A stretch of DNA of 64,000 nt from Verrucomicrobium spinosum DSM 4136 = JCM 18804 (GCF_000172155.1 NZ_ABIZ01000001.1:1116001-1180000); one strand, 5' to 3'. Positions 1 to 9,496 are shown, counted from the first letter of the stretch. Made by a program: numbers and translations. Notes: generated by a model from the letters alone, not told the origin.

Positions 1-1
1 A

Positions 2-712
2 TACTTCCCGCTCAAGCTCAAGACACCCCGCACGGAGGCTCCGGAAAAGTCTGCGGCCCCAGCGACTGCGGAGGAGGAAAAGGTGCCGACGAGCGAACCG
101 CGTGTGATCAGCCGGCTGGTGAACAACGAGCCATCGGTGGTGGAGTGGGGCTTTGGTGAGGGGAACGTGGTGCTGTTCAACAGCACGGCCACGCCAGACT
201 GGAACAACCTGCCGTTGCACCCCGCGTTTGTGCCCTACCTGCAGCGGCTCATGGGCCACTTCAACCGGAAGAACGAGTCGCGTCTGGTGCTGGCGCCCGG
301 GGACACTTTCCGCAAGCCCGTCGCCATAGAGTGGGACGGCAGGGAGTTTGCCGTGCAGGGGCCTGGTTTCCGCGAACCGCGGTCCGCCGGGCGGGTGGTA
401 TCGGACGACAGCGGGGCCTTTCTCCGCTTCGCTGGCACGGACCGCGCGGGAGCTTATCGGGTGACGGTGGCTGGCGAACCAGCGGCGATGTTCGCCGTGC
501 AGATGGCCGCGCAGGAGTCGGATTTGCGGCTGGTGGACCAGGAGAAGATCAAGACGGCGCTGACGGTCACGCGGGCCCCCGGTACGCCGGTGCCCGCCAC
601 ACAGCTGGTGGTGAAGCAGGAGTTCTGGACCCCGCTGATGTGGCTGGTGGGGGCCTTTTTCCTGATTGAAGCCTTTTTTGCCCATCGCCTCAGCCGGGCC
701 CGATCAGCATGA
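2..712 (+). CDS. C-terminal part of a BatA/vWA-type membrane protein (5' truncated by window edge)
   Basis: The reading frame is open from the first bases, so the GTG at 83 is probably internal and the true start lies outside the window. About 237 codons are visible. They contain a beta-rich extracytoplasmic part and end in one hydrophobic helix (LMWLVGAFFLIEAFFAH) followed by a short basic tail, the usual end of BatA-domain proteins in Verrucomicrobiota and Planctomycetes. The gene overlaps the next one by four bases (ATGA at 709-712), so the two are translationally coupled. Its role is probably in an envelope complex of the MoxR/vWA (aerotolerance-like) type. This rests on context and topology, not on a catalytic motif. 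Confidence 0.7.
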   Translation, partial: YFPLKLKTPRTEAPEKSAAPATAEEEKVPTSEPRVISRLVNNEPSVVEWGFGEGNVVLFNSTATPDWNNLPLHPAFVPYLQRLMGHFNRKNESRLVLAPGDTFRKPVAIEWDGREFAVQGPGFREPRSAGRVVSDDSGAFLRFAGTDRAGAYRVTVAGEPAAMFAVQMAAQESDLRLVDQEKIKTALTVTRAPGTPVPATQLVVKQEFWTPLMWLVGAFFLIEAFFAHRLSRARSA

Positions 713-3123
713 GTTTCCCTTCCCCCAGTTTTGACTTTGCCCTGGCCGCAACTGCCCCGCAGTGGACGTTGGGGTTCGAGGGTATCTCACCCGGGCTGGC
801 TGCCGGATTGTTCCTGGTGCTGGCGGTGGGTTGCGTCTGGGCCTATGCCCGCTGGTCATCGGGTGTGGGCATGGGGCGGCGTGTGGCCATGGTGATGCTG
901 CGCGTGCTGGCGGCGCTGGTGCTCTGTCTGCTGCTGGCGCGTCCAGTGCTGCGGCTCTCGCTGAAGGAGCGCGTGCGGCAGCCCCTGCTGGTGCTGGTGG
1001 ATTCCTCGGAGAGCATGCAATTCCCCGATCAACGCCAGCAGCGTGAAGACCTGCAGCGGGCGGCCATTGCCACTGGCATGGCTTCACCTGAAGGCGGTCT
1101 GGGGCAGAGTCTGCCACCGAGTGCGGCTGCTGAACTGGGTGAGGTGAGCCGGTGGGACCTGCTGCAGAAGCTGGCGGCCAATGATCGCCTGGCGCTCTGG
1201 CAGCGGCTTTCCGAGCAGGCGGATCTTCAGTTCTACCAGTTCGGACGCTCGGCCTTCGCCCCGGCGCAAGCTCCAGTGATGGATGATGGGCGACTGGGCA
1301 CCCGGGAAGCGTCAGCTTTCTTCAGCCGGATGAAGCCGCAGGAGCAGGCCACCGCCATCGGTGAGTCCCTGAGACAGGTGCTGCAAGAGCCGCGGGCCCA
1401 GGCCCCGGTGGGCGTGCTCCTGCTCACGGATGGTGGAAACAACACCGGCACCTCGGCCATCGAGGCCTCGCAGATCGCCCTGGAGCAGAAGGTGCCTTTG
1501 TTCATCTACGGGCTGGGGGTGACCTCGCCGCTGGATCTCCTGGTGAAGGAGGTGCATGCACAGAAGCTCGCCTTTGCCGGGGAGCGCACGGAGGTGAAGG
1601 CGCATGTGCTTTCCCAGAGCCTGCCTGAGCAGCGGGTGGTGGCCGTGCTGAAGGCCAATGGCGAAACGGTGGATGAACAGGAACTCACGCTGGGAGGTGA
1701 CCGCGATCTGGAGGTCGTGTTTCACTTCATCCCCCGCACGGCGGGCGAGCTGAAGCTGGAGGTCTCGGTGCCGCTGCTGCCCGGTGAGGCGGGGAAGGGA
1801 AACAACGTGGCGGCCAACACGATGCGGGTGACGGACACGAAGTTTCAGGTGCTGCTCATCGAGCAGGAGCCCCGGTGGGACTTCCGTTATCTCCTCGACT
1901 ACCTGCAACGCGATCCGCGTCTGGAGGTGAAGTGCGTCATGATCGATGGCGAACCCGGCCTGGAACAGGCCCCGGGCTCGCCCTTCCTCCCCAAGCTGCC
2001 GGAGGACCGGGAGACGTTCTTCAAATCGCACGTGATCATCCTGGGCGATGTGAACCCGGAATCGCTGGGCCAGCAGCGCATGGAGATCATGGCCGAGTGG
2101 GTGGAGGCGGGCGGAGGCATCATTTTCCTCACGGGCTCGAATCACAACCCAAGGTCTTATGTGGGCACGCCGCTTGAGCCGCTCTTGCCGGTGGTGCCGG
2201 ACACGGTGTCGCCGCGTGAGTGGGTGCGGCAGCGTGCGCCGGAGCCTTTCAAGCTGGAACTGACCCGCCCAGGCCGGGAGTCTGCCTACCTGCAGATGGA
2301 CCCCAATCCTGAAGTGAGCCAGGAAATCTGGAGCCGCTTCCCCGGGGTGCGGTGGACGGCACCGGTGTCCCGGGTGAAGACCGGAGCGGAAGTGTTATTG
2401 GTGGATACCCGGCCGGATCGTGAGGGCCGCTACGGGCAGCTGCCGGTGTTTGCCATGCAGGGCTATGGCGCGGGACGGAGCGTTTACTTTGGGACCGATG
2501 AAACTTACCGCTGGCGGAGTCGCACGGGGGAAAGGTACTACTCCGTCCTCTGGGGGCAGATCATGCAGACGCTTTCCCTGCAACTGCTGGAAGGGGCCTC
2601 GCCTCTCACGCAGTTGAAGAGCGATCGCAAGCAGTATGTCGTGGGGGACCGGGTGGTGATCAGCGGCAATGCCTATACCGAAGGATTCAGCCCGTTGATC
2701 CAGCCCTCTCTGGATGGGATGCTGAAGGTGGAGGGGGCGGAGGGGCAGCAGCCCTTCAGCCTGCATGCGACGGAGCGGAATGCCTTTCGCGGTGATTTCG
2801 TTGCGGAGAAGCCCGGACTCTACACCTATGTGACGCAGCGGGATCCAGACGGCATTGTGAGTTTCGAGGTATTGGACGCCCGCCTTGAGCAGTCGCAAAC
2901 GGCGCTGAATGACAAGCTGCTGAAGGCGATGGCGGATGCGGGTGGCGGGAAGTTTTTCCGTGAGGAGGATCTGCACACGCTGCCGGACCTGGTGGCATCC
3001 CGTGCGGCCACCGTGACGTCCTTCAAGAAGCTGGACCTCTATCACTCCGGCTGGTTCCTCACAGCGCTGCTGGCCTTCCTGTTTGGGGAATGGCTGCTGC
3101 GACGCCTGAGCCGCCTCAAGTAA
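709..3123 (+). CDS. vWA / glutamine-amidotransferase-fold membrane protein
   Basis: This 804-residue protein has two N-terminal membrane helices (about 25-45 and 60-85), followed by a von Willebrand A-like domain that starts with the MIDAS-type segment VLVDSSESM near residue 100 and includes LLTDGGNNTG near 240. A second domain (about 390-640) resembles the class I glutamine-amidotransferase-like fold common in these proteins, with the core VIILGDVNPES and GGGIIFLTGSN, but I see no catalytic Cys-His pair. A single C-terminal helix anchors it. The start ATG overlaps the upstream stop, and the next gene follows closely. It is probably the vWA partner of an ATPase complex acting on the cell envelope; its substrate cannot be told from the sequence. 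Confidence 0.8.
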   Translation: MSFPSPSFDFALAATAPQWTLGFEGISPGLAAGLFLVLAVGCVWAYARWSSGVGMGRRVAMVMLRVLAALVLCLLLARPVLRLSLKERVRQPLLVLVDSSESMQFPDQRQQREDLQRAAIATGMASPEGGLGQSLPPSAAAELGEVSRWDLLQKLAANDRLALWQRLSEQADLQFYQFGRSAFAPAQAPVMDDGRLGTREASAFFSRMKPQEQATAIGESLRQVLQEPRAQAPVGVLLLTDGGNNTGTSAIEASQIALEQKVPLFIYGLGVTSPLDLLVKEVHAQKLAFAGERTEVKAHVLSQSLPEQRVVAVLKANGETVDEQELTLGGDRDLEVVFHFIPRTAGELKLEVSVPLLPGEAGKGNNVAANTMRVTDTKFQVLLIEQEPRWDFRYLLDYLQRDPRLEVKCVMIDGEPGLEQAPGSPFLPKLPEDRETFFKSHVIILGDVNPESLGQQRMEIMAEWVEAGGGIIFLTGSNHNPRSYVGTPLEPLLPVVPDTVSPREWVRQRAPEPFKLELTRPGRESAYLQMDPNPEVSQEIWSRFPGVRWTAPVSRVKTGAEVLLVDTRPDREGRYGQLPVFAMQGYGAGRSVYFGTDETYRWRSRTGERYYSVLWGQIMQTLSLQLLEGASPLTQLKSDRKQYVVGDRVVISGNAYTEGFSPLIQPSLDGMLKVEGAEGQQPFSLHATERNAFRGDFVAEKPGLYTYVTQRDPDGIVSFEVLDARLEQSQTALNDKLLKAMADAGGGKFFREEDLHTLPDLVASRAATVTSFKKLDLYHSGWFLTALLAFLFGEWLLRRLSRLK

Positions 3124-3146
3124 TATTTGAATACTGTCCTTTCCGA

Positions 3147-4853
3147 ATGAGCACTGAAACCGCACCGCAACGACCCACTGCTGCCAGCAGGCCTGAGCTG
3201 CCCGTGGCCATCGGTCGCATGCTGGACCGCGTGCGCTGGCGGGAGGCCGGGCTGCAGGCGGCGGTGGGGCCGTTGTTGGTGCTGGCGGTGCTCGTGCTGG
3301 GGTGGGTGATTCAGGTGTGGGTGGACCGGCATCTCGATCTGTCCCTGCCGGTGCGGCGCTCTCTGTTGGGGCTGGAGGTGGTGACGGCGGTCATTGCTCT
3401 CTATTTCCTCGCTCTGCGGCCGCTGATGCGTCTGCGCTCCCGGCGGCAGGCAGCACACCTGGTGGAGGGGTTGCGCCCGCAGTTCCGCTCGTCGTTGATT
3501 TCTGCGGTGGAGCTGACCTCACCGCACGGCGCGGTGGAAACGGCTCCCCAGTCCCGGGCGCTCGTGGCGCAGATGTTGGAGGACGTCTCTGTAGAAGTGG
3601 GGCGGTCCGATCTGGCGGGGGAGCTGTTTCGAACCGACCGGGTGAAGCGGTGGGGGTGGGTCTTGATGGCCGCGTTGGTGTTGGCTGGTGGGCTCTGGCT
3701 GACGCAACGGCCGCTATCTACGCTGCTGGTGCAGCGGCTGTTCCTCTCCAGCGTGGTGTTGCCTGGCGATACCACGGTGGTGTCGCTTACTGGGGACCTG
3801 CGCCTGGATCCGGGTATGGATGCTCGACTGAGTGCCCGGGCGGAAGGCCGCGTGCCAACGGCGGGACGGCTGGTGGTGATTTATCCCGGTGGCCAGCAGG
3901 ATCTGGTGGAGGTGCCTGCCTCTGCGGAAGATGGAGCCGTCTTCACCCACACGGTCAAAAATGTGCGGGGCTCGTTTCACTACCGGTTTGAGCTGAATGA
4001 CGGCGTCGGTCCGGAGCATCGGGTGACGGTGGTCATCCCGCCCGCGCTGAAGGAGATCCGCTTCACCCAGATCTATCCTGCCTACACGGGGCTGCCAGAG
4101 ACGCGCATGGCCCCCTCTGCCTTGCGACTGCTGCACGGTTCCAAGCTGCGCTTGGACGCGGTCGCAACCCTGCCTTTGGAATCGGCGGTTCTTGAAATAA
4201 CGGGCGCAGAGTCGCGACCGCTGGCTGTCACGGGAGAAGATCGCACGGCCCTGACGGTTGAGCTCCCGGTGCCGGCCCGTGGCTGGACCGGGCTGAGCCT
4301 GCACCTCGAGAGCGCGGATGGCACCCCGTCCGTGAACGATCCGGTGTGCCGGGTGGAGATCGTGACGGACCAGCCTCCGATGGTGGCGCTGCTGCAGCCG
4401 AAGAAGGACCGTTTGAGTTTGTTGCCCCGGGACAAGGTGCCGCTCGCGTTTCGTGTGACGGACGACTACGGCTTGAAGCGGCTGGTCCTGCAGTACCGCA
4501 TTTTCCGCCCGGGCCTGAGTGAACTGAGCGTGGCCACGGAGAAGGGCAGCGTGGAGGTGGAGTTCCCTGAGGGCGAAAAAGCCTTCATGCACAAGCTGGA
4601 GTGGGACCTCGGCCGCATGGTGCCGCCACTCACTCCGGGATGCCGGGTGACCTGCTGGATGGAGGCGGAGGACAACAACACGGTGACCGGACCTTCCGTT
4701 GCGAAGAGCCTCGAGAAGCTCATCGACATTGTGACCGAGGAGCAGAAGCGCCTGGAGCTGCTGGAACTCCTGGGTGAACGCGCCCGCGCCATTGAGAAGC
4801 TCTATGACATGCAGCGGGCCACCAATGAGAAGACGGACCAGTCCATTCGCTAG
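3147..4853 (+). CDS. DUF4175-like membrane protein
   Basis: The ATG at 3147 gives 568 residues. The frame is open back to 3090, but that would overlap the upstream gene and adds no conserved-looking sequence. Two hydrophobic helices near residues 35-55 and 70-90 are followed by a long extracytoplasmic region containing a third helix near 175 and several Ig-like beta segments, ending in a charged helix (LELLELLGERARAIEKLYDMQ). This matches the layout of DUF4175 proteins, which sit beside vWA genes in Verrucomicrobiota. The reading frame ends where the usual family would continue into a coiled coil. The next gene, 56 bp downstream, supplies such a coiled coil and may be a split-off second half. 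Confidence 0.65.
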   Translation: MSTETAPQRPTAASRPELPVAIGRMLDRVRWREAGLQAAVGPLLVLAVLVLGWVIQVWVDRHLDLSLPVRRSLLGLEVVTAVIALYFLALRPLMRLRSRRQAAHLVEGLRPQFRSSLISAVELTSPHGAVETAPQSRALVAQMLEDVSVEVGRSDLAGELFRTDRVKRWGWVLMAALVLAGGLWLTQRPLSTLLVQRLFLSSVVLPGDTTVVSLTGDLRLDPGMDARLSARAEGRVPTAGRLVVIYPGGQQDLVEVPASAEDGAVFTHTVKNVRGSFHYRFELNDGVGPEHRVTVVIPPALKEIRFTQIYPAYTGLPETRMAPSALRLLHGSKLRLDAVATLPLESAVLEITGAESRPLAVTGEDRTALTVELPVPARGWTGLSLHLESADGTPSVNDPVCRVEIVTDQPPMVALLQPKKDRLSLLPRDKVPLAFRVTDDYGLKRLVLQYRIFRPGLSELSVATEKGSVEVEFPEGEKAFMHKLEWDLGRMVPPLTPGCRVTCWMEAEDNNTVTGPSVAKSLEKLIDIVTEEQKRLELLELLGERARAIEKLYDMQRATNEKTDQSIR

Positions 4854-4909
4854 AGAGCGCCCGAAGAAAAGTCGCCTGCAGCCCCGTATTTATCCCCACT
4901 CTGAACGCC

Positions 4910-7522
4910 ATGAAACCGCATCCCGCCCTGGCCACTGCGTTCGTCCTGCCCTGCTGCCTCACGGGCACTCTGCTGGCGCAGACCACCCTGCCGCCTCGCA
5001 CGGCTGCTTACCAGCGCAGCGTGTCCCAGGAGCAATTGCGGCTGGAAACGCGCCGACAGGAGGTGGAGATGCTGGAGGTGCTGGGGGAACTGGGGCAGTA
5101 CCAGTTCACCAAAAGCGAGCATGGCGAGCTGAAGGACGTGCTGGGCCAGCTGGACGGTGTGGCGGAGAAGAACATGCCTGAGGTGGTGCGGCTGCTGCGT
5201 GAAGCCAGCCGTCAAGATCAGGTGGATCAGACCAAGTCCCGACTGGTCTCTGCCAGCACCGGGCAGAAGACCATCCAGGCGCAACTGCGCGCCATGGCAG
5301 ACCGCCTGCTGCTTCAGCGTGATGAAGCCACCCTGCGGGAGCGGCTGCGGGCGCTGGCCCTGCGGCAGAAGACCAATCAACGCGAGACCGAGCGGCTGGC
5401 GAAGCAGCATCACCGCCCTGAAGAACTGCCGGCGGAGCAAGCGGGGGCCCTGGCGCTCACGAAGTCAGAACAGACTGGTCTACAGGAGGAGTTGCGCCTC
5501 ATGAAGGAGTCGCTGGACCGTCTGGCCAATCATGCGAGCCCCTCGCGAGATGCCTTCCGGGAGGCGCTCAATACGGCCAAGGGACGGGGTCTGGAGAATC
5601 TGCCCCGTGAGGCGGTGGAGAAGCTTCAGCGCAATCTCAACGAGGCCGCCCACGTCGAGGACCGCATTCATGAAGGGCTCATGGCGGTGATGGAAAACCT
5701 GGATGCGCGGAAGCCCAAGGAGCAGCAGTTGCAGGAGCTGGCGAAGGACTTGCGTCAGATGGCGGCCCAGCAGGAGCGTCTTGCCCAATCCACGCCGAAG
5801 GCCCAGACGGCCGACCAGCAGAGTTTGAAGAAGGAGCAGGAGAAGCTCTCCGATCAGATGGAGCTGGCCAGAAAGGCGCTGGAGAAGCTCGATCAACAGG
5901 CCGTGAGTGAGGCGAAAAAGATCGAGGAAACTTCCAACCAGCTTTCTGAGAAGCTGGACACCCAGGATCTGCTGTCCAAGGCCGACAAGGTGGCGGAAGT
6001 GGCGGACACCCAGCAGGCGCTCGCGGACAAGATGGAGGCCCTGGCAGAGAACCTCACCGCGCAGGCAAAACAGATTGCTGAGAATGATGCCTCACAGCCA
6101 GAGCGCCAGGCCCGGGCGCTGGCGGAGAAACTCCAGGATCTGGCCAAACAACAGGACGACCTCGCCAAAGCAACGGCGGAGGCCACCGGGGCCAAACAGG
6201 AGGACCTGAAGAAGCAGCAGGACCAGCTCGCGGCCCAGGTGGAGTCCGCGCAGCAGGCGATTGAAAACCTGAGCCCCGAAGCTGGCCAGAAGACGCAAGA
6301 AGCCGCCAAGGAATCCAACCGGGCGGAAGAGATGCTCGGGCAGCAGAATTTCCTCGATGCCCCGGAGAACAAGCCGCAGGTGGCGGATGCCCAAAAGAAG
6401 GTGTCGGAGCAGTTGCAGTCAGCCAGCAAGGCGCTGCAGGACAAGGCGCAAGCGCTGGCAGAAGCCCGTGCCCAGCAGCCGGATGCAGCTCAAATGGCGG
6501 AGCAGGCGGCCGCCGCGGCAGAGAAACTGAAATCGCTGGCCCAGCAGCAGGAGCAACTGGCAGAGGCGGCGGAAGAAGCTGCTGGTGCAGAGGCCCAGGC
6601 GGAGCTGCAACAGAAGCAGGCTGCTTTGTCGGAACAGATCCAGCAGGCGCAGACGGAAGCCACCAAACTCAATCAGGCTGCGGGGGCCAAGACGGCTGAG
6701 GCGGCCAAGGGTTCGCAGTCAGCTTCCGAGCAACTCAAGCAGCAGAACATGCTGGCTCAGGCAGACCAGAAGGCGAAGCTCGGCGAAACGCAGCAGCAGG
6801 TGGCGGATCAACTCAACGCTGCCGGTGAGCAGTTGCAGGCGCAGGCTGAAGCGATGCTGCAGTCCCAGCAGGATGTTGCCCAGCAAGCCCTGGCATCTGC
6901 GGTGAACGAGGTGATGAATGCCCGCAGTCAGGTGCAGCTCGCCCAGCGACAGACGGAGCAGGGGACGCCTGCGGAGCAGGTGCAGGAGCGCCTCGGCAAA
7001 GCGGCAGAGGCCTTCGACAAGGCGAACCAGATGGCAGCGGCTCTGGCCAGCCCTGTGCCCAAGAGCGTGGGCGAGGCTCTGCAAGAGGGCAAGGAGAACG
7101 CCGGTGAAGCCAAAGCGGGATTGGACAAGAACACTCCGCAGGCTCTGCCATCGGAAAAGGTGGCGGAGAAGACAGCAGAGGCGCTGCAGAATGCAGACCA
7201 AGCCCTGGCTGGCCTGCAAGAGGCTGCCGCCCAACTGGCCGCCCAGCAGGCGGCGGAGGATCAAAAGATGGCCCAGAACGCGGCCAAACCGGGCCAACAG
7301 CAGGGGAAGAGCCAGCCTTCATCTTCCAAGAATGCGAACTCGCGGGGCGAGTTCATGGAAAGCAGGTCAGAGGTGTCGGACTTCTCCGCGATCTCGAAGC
7401 TGCGTGGCGGCCAGCGGGATGCCCTGGATCTGCTCAAGCAGGAAAAGGTCTCCCCCGAGTACGAGGCGCTGGTCCAGCAGTACATTCGCAATCTGGCAGA
7501 TGGCCAGGTGCCCACGCCCTGA
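4910..7522 (+). CDS. Large secreted coiled-coil protein (Ala/Gln/Lys/Glu-rich)
   Basis: An N-terminal signal peptide (basic start, hydrophobic core, cleavage likely after LLAQT near residue 25) precedes about 840 residues that are almost entirely predicted helix with heptad-like Ala/Leu/Gln spacing. Three internal repeats of roughly 150 residues are recognisable between about residues 280 and 730, each with phrases such as LAKQQDDLAKATAEA, LAQQQEQLAEAAEEA and a following AEEMLGQQN / ASEQLKQQN segment. The C-terminus (SAISKLRGGQRDALDLLKQEK) is a compact tail typical of DUF4175-linked proteins. It is the last gene of the vWA operon and probably a periplasmic structural or tethering partner of the upstream membrane protein. 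No enzyme motif is visible. Confidence 0.75.
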   Translation: MKPHPALATAFVLPCCLTGTLLAQTTLPPRTAAYQRSVSQEQLRLETRRQEVEMLEVLGELGQYQFTKSEHGELKDVLGQLDGVAEKNMPEVVRLLREASRQDQVDQTKSRLVSASTGQKTIQAQLRAMADRLLLQRDEATLRERLRALALRQKTNQRETERLAKQHHRPEELPAEQAGALALTKSEQTGLQEELRLMKESLDRLANHASPSRDAFREALNTAKGRGLENLPREAVEKLQRNLNEAAHVEDRIHEGLMAVMENLDARKPKEQQLQELAKDLRQMAAQQERLAQSTPKAQTADQQSLKKEQEKLSDQMELARKALEKLDQQAVSEAKKIEETSNQLSEKLDTQDLLSKADKVAEVADTQQALADKMEALAENLTAQAKQIAENDASQPERQARALAEKLQDLAKQQDDLAKATAEATGAKQEDLKKQQDQLAAQVESAQQAIENLSPEAGQKTQEAAKESNRAEEMLGQQNFLDAPENKPQVADAQKKVSEQLQSASKALQDKAQALAEARAQQPDAAQMAEQAAAAAEKLKSLAQQQEQLAEAAEEAAGAEAQAELQQKQAALSEQIQQAQTEATKLNQAAGAKTAEAAKGSQSASEQLKQQNMLAQADQKAKLGETQQQVADQLNAAGEQLQAQAEAMLQSQQDVAQQALASAVNEVMNARSQVQLAQRQTEQGTPAEQVQERLGKAAEAFDKANQMAAALASPVPKSVGEALQEGKENAGEAKAGLDKNTPQALPSEKVAEKTAEALQNADQALAGLQEAAAQLAAQQAAEDQKMAQNAAKPGQQQGKSQPSSSKNANSRGEFMESRSEVSDFSAISKLRGGQRDALDLLKQEKVSPEYEALVQQYIRNLADGQVPTP

Positions 7523-7535
7523 CAGCAGCGCATCA

Positions 7536-8342
7536 ATGAAACAACTTTTGAGCCACCTTTTGATCGTGCTCGTCCTGGGCTGCTGCGTTGTCTCCAGGGC
7601 GGCAGAGGAGGATGAGATCCTCTTTGGCAGCAAGGAGAAGGATGCTGCCGGGCTGATCGCGATCATCTACGACCTCAAACAGACACAAGCACGCAAGCCG
7701 TCCAATGTCTCTGCGGGCGAGTATCCTGATGTCATCAAAGAGTTCCTTCAGAAGGGCTGGGATGAGCTGGTGCTGAACCGTTTCTTCCGCATCACCCGGC
7801 CGCTCTACTCCACCCAGATCTTCATTCCGCAGATCTCGGCCAACGTGGCCCCCAAGGCCTATGGCGTGGACAATGTGATGCGTCCCTCTGCCTGGGTCAT
7901 CCACTACAAGGGACAGGTCTCGCCTCCGGAGGACGGCACCTACCGGTTCGTTGGTTATGCCGATGATGTGCTGGCGGTGGCCGTGAACAACAAGACGGTG
8001 TGCATTGGTGCCCGCCCCGACATGGAGATGAAAAGCGTCTGGAAATCCTCCGATCCACAAGAGGGGGCGAATGCCTTCAACGGCAATCTCGTGTATGGCG
8101 ACTGGGTCCCGATGAAGAAGGACGAGCCTGTCGATCTGGATGTGCTGGTGGGCGAGCGCCCGGGCGGGGAGTTCGGTGCCTTCCTGCTCTTCCAGAAGCA
8201 GGGTGTAACCTATGGCAAGGACCGCCACGGCAAGCTCGTGCTTCCAGTGTTCCAACTCGCCCGGCAGAATATTCCCGGCAAGGACGATGGCCGGTCACCA
8301 CCGTATTTGAAATCAGATCTGCTGTGGAAGCAGCATCGGTAG
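7536..8342 (+). CDS. Secreted PA14-like domain protein, paralogue 1
   Basis: The ATG at 7536 gives 268 residues beginning with a good signal peptide (MKQLLSHLLIVLVLGCCVV). The frame is open far upstream, but that stretch overlaps the coiled-coil gene and is only its shadow. The middle contains the PA14-type signature SPPEDGTYRFVGYADDVLAV, where a carbohydrate- or surface-binding beta-sandwich is expected, followed by VDLDVLVGERPGGEFGAFL. It begins 13 bp after the coiled-coil gene and may belong to the same transcript. A close paralogue lies at 8567-9364. The role is probably extracellular or periplasmic binding; the ligand is unknown. Confidence 0.75.
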   Translation: MKQLLSHLLIVLVLGCCVVSRAAEEDEILFGSKEKDAAGLIAIIYDLKQTQARKPSNVSAGEYPDVIKEFLQKGWDELVLNRFFRITRPLYSTQIFIPQISANVAPKAYGVDNVMRPSAWVIHYKGQVSPPEDGTYRFVGYADDVLAVAVNNKTVCIGARPDMEMKSVWKSSDPQEGANAFNGNLVYGDWVPMKKDEPVDLDVLVGERPGGEFGAFLLFQKQGVTYGKDRHGKLVLPVFQLARQNIPGKDDGRSPPYLKSDLLWKQHR

Positions 8343-8356
8343 GGAGAAGACTTGAA

Positions 8357-8550
8357 TTAACCACAGAGGCACAGAGACTGATTTTCAGACAGAATTAACA
8401 AAATTAACAGAATTCTGGTTTTAACTGCGAACAGGGGTGCGCAGACACGGTGATCCAGAAGTTGAACCCTAATTCCGTAAATTCTGTTAATTCTGTCTAA
8501 ACCTCATCTGCATTATCTCCCTCTGTGTTCTCTGTGCCTCTGTGGTTTAA
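8357..8550. repeat. Nested long inverted repeat between the two PA14 genes
   Basis: The outer arms are 8357-8377 and 8530-8550, each reading TTAA(A)CCACAGAGGCACAGAG in opposite orientation, with one inserted A. A second pair nests inside: 8387-8414 and 8470-8498, both containing AGACAGAATTAACA-type sequence in opposite orientation. The whole element is about 194 bp, lies wholly between two genes, and could fold into one long cruciform or hairpin. The CACAGAGGCACAGAG word is, from general knowledge, a dispersed intergenic repeat in several bacterial phyla. No reading frame is needed to explain it. Confidence 0.8.
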
Positions 8551-8566
8551 CCGAAATTGCCGCCAC

Positions 8567-9364
8567 ATGAATCGAGTCCTTCTCCTCATCTTTATTTCCT
8601 TGATGCCCCTGGCCGTCCCAGCGGTTGTCGCGCAGGAATTGGGGCCGGCGGCGTTTGGTTCATCCGAGAAGACCGACGGTGCCATGATTGGCATCTTCTA
8701 TGACTTGAAGCAGAATCAGAAGCGGGAGTCTGTGCCCAATGACTATCTGAAAACCTTGGGCGAATTTTTGGACAGCGGCTGGGATGAAAATGTCTTGAGC
8801 CGGTTCTTCCGGGGCACCAAGCCGGTCTATGCCACCGAGGTGTTGATCCCCACGATGAAGGCTGCGGCAGCTCCCCAGGCGTTCCATCTGGAGAACGTGG
8901 TGCGGCCTTCCAGCTGGTTCGTGATTTACAAAGGGCAGGTGTCACCGCCTGAGGACGGTACCTATCGCTTCGTGGGCGTGGCTGATGATGTGCTGGCGGT
9001 GGGGGTGAATGGCCGCACGGTGCTGGTCTCGCATTTCAGCGGCATGACGGATCACAGTCACTGGGTGGAACCGTCGCCCAAGGAGCGTATCCCCTGCTGG
9101 GCTGGCGTCATGAAGCGGGGCGACTGGTTCGAATGCAAAAAGGACCAGATCATCGATCTCGACATCCTCGTCGGTGAATTCCCTGGCAATCTCTTCGGTG
9201 CCTGGCTTCTTATCGAAAAGAAAGGGGAGACCTATCCAGTTGTGAAAGAATCAGGAGGGAATCCCATCCTCCCCCTCTTCCAGGTAAAAGCCCGTCCGGA
9301 CAACGACAAGAAAAAGGACGTTCCCTTCAGCATCAATGGGAAGCCCTGGACGTGTCACCGGTAG
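8567..9364 (+). CDS. Secreted PA14-like domain protein, paralogue 2
   Basis: The ATG at 8567 gives 265 residues with a signal peptide (MNRVLLLIFISLMPLAVPA, cleavage likely near VVAQE). An upstream in-frame ATG at 8525 lies within the inverted repeat and is rejected. The protein parallels its upstream neighbour throughout: both share FGS.EK.GA.IGI.YDLKQ, GWDE.VL.RFFR.T.P.Y.TE, VSPPEDGTYRFVG.ADDVLAV and a DLD.LVGE.PG motif. This points to tandem duplication followed by insertion of the palindromic repeat between the copies. The C-terminus SINGKPWTCHR recurs in a stop-terminated scrap at 11059-11103. Probably a PA14-type binding protein outside the cytoplasm. Confidence 0.75.
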   Translation: MNRVLLLIFISLMPLAVPAVVAQELGPAAFGSSEKTDGAMIGIFYDLKQNQKRESVPNDYLKTLGEFLDSGWDENVLSRFFRGTKPVYATEVLIPTMKAAAAPQAFHLENVVRPSSWFVIYKGQVSPPEDGTYRFVGVADDVLAVGVNGRTVLVSHFSGMTDHSHWVEPSPKERIPCWAGVMKRGDWFECKKDQIIDLDILVGEFPGNLFGAWLLIEKKGETYPVVKESGGNPILPLFQVKARPDNDKKKDVPFSINGKPWTCHR

Positions 9365-9496
9365 GGATGGGTGAACAAGACGCTGGAGTGGCACTCGATC
9401 ATTGCGAGATGACGGGTTGCCACAAACTGCGAAAAGCAGTTGAATTCACGACAGAGAATCATCATGTGCCAAAAGACCCCATAAGTTGATTGAACC

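Noticed and set aside
5900-7300. Near-repetitive DNA in the coiled-coil gene as a possible CRISPR or tandem repeat array
   Set aside because: The similarity is at the protein level with variable spacing; there are no identical direct repeats with unique spacers. No CRISPR array was seen anywhere in the window.
6918-7535. Upstream extension of the first PA14 frame
   Set aside because: The Arg/Pro/Ser-rich translation is a frame shadow of the coiled-coil gene; the signal peptide begins at 7536.
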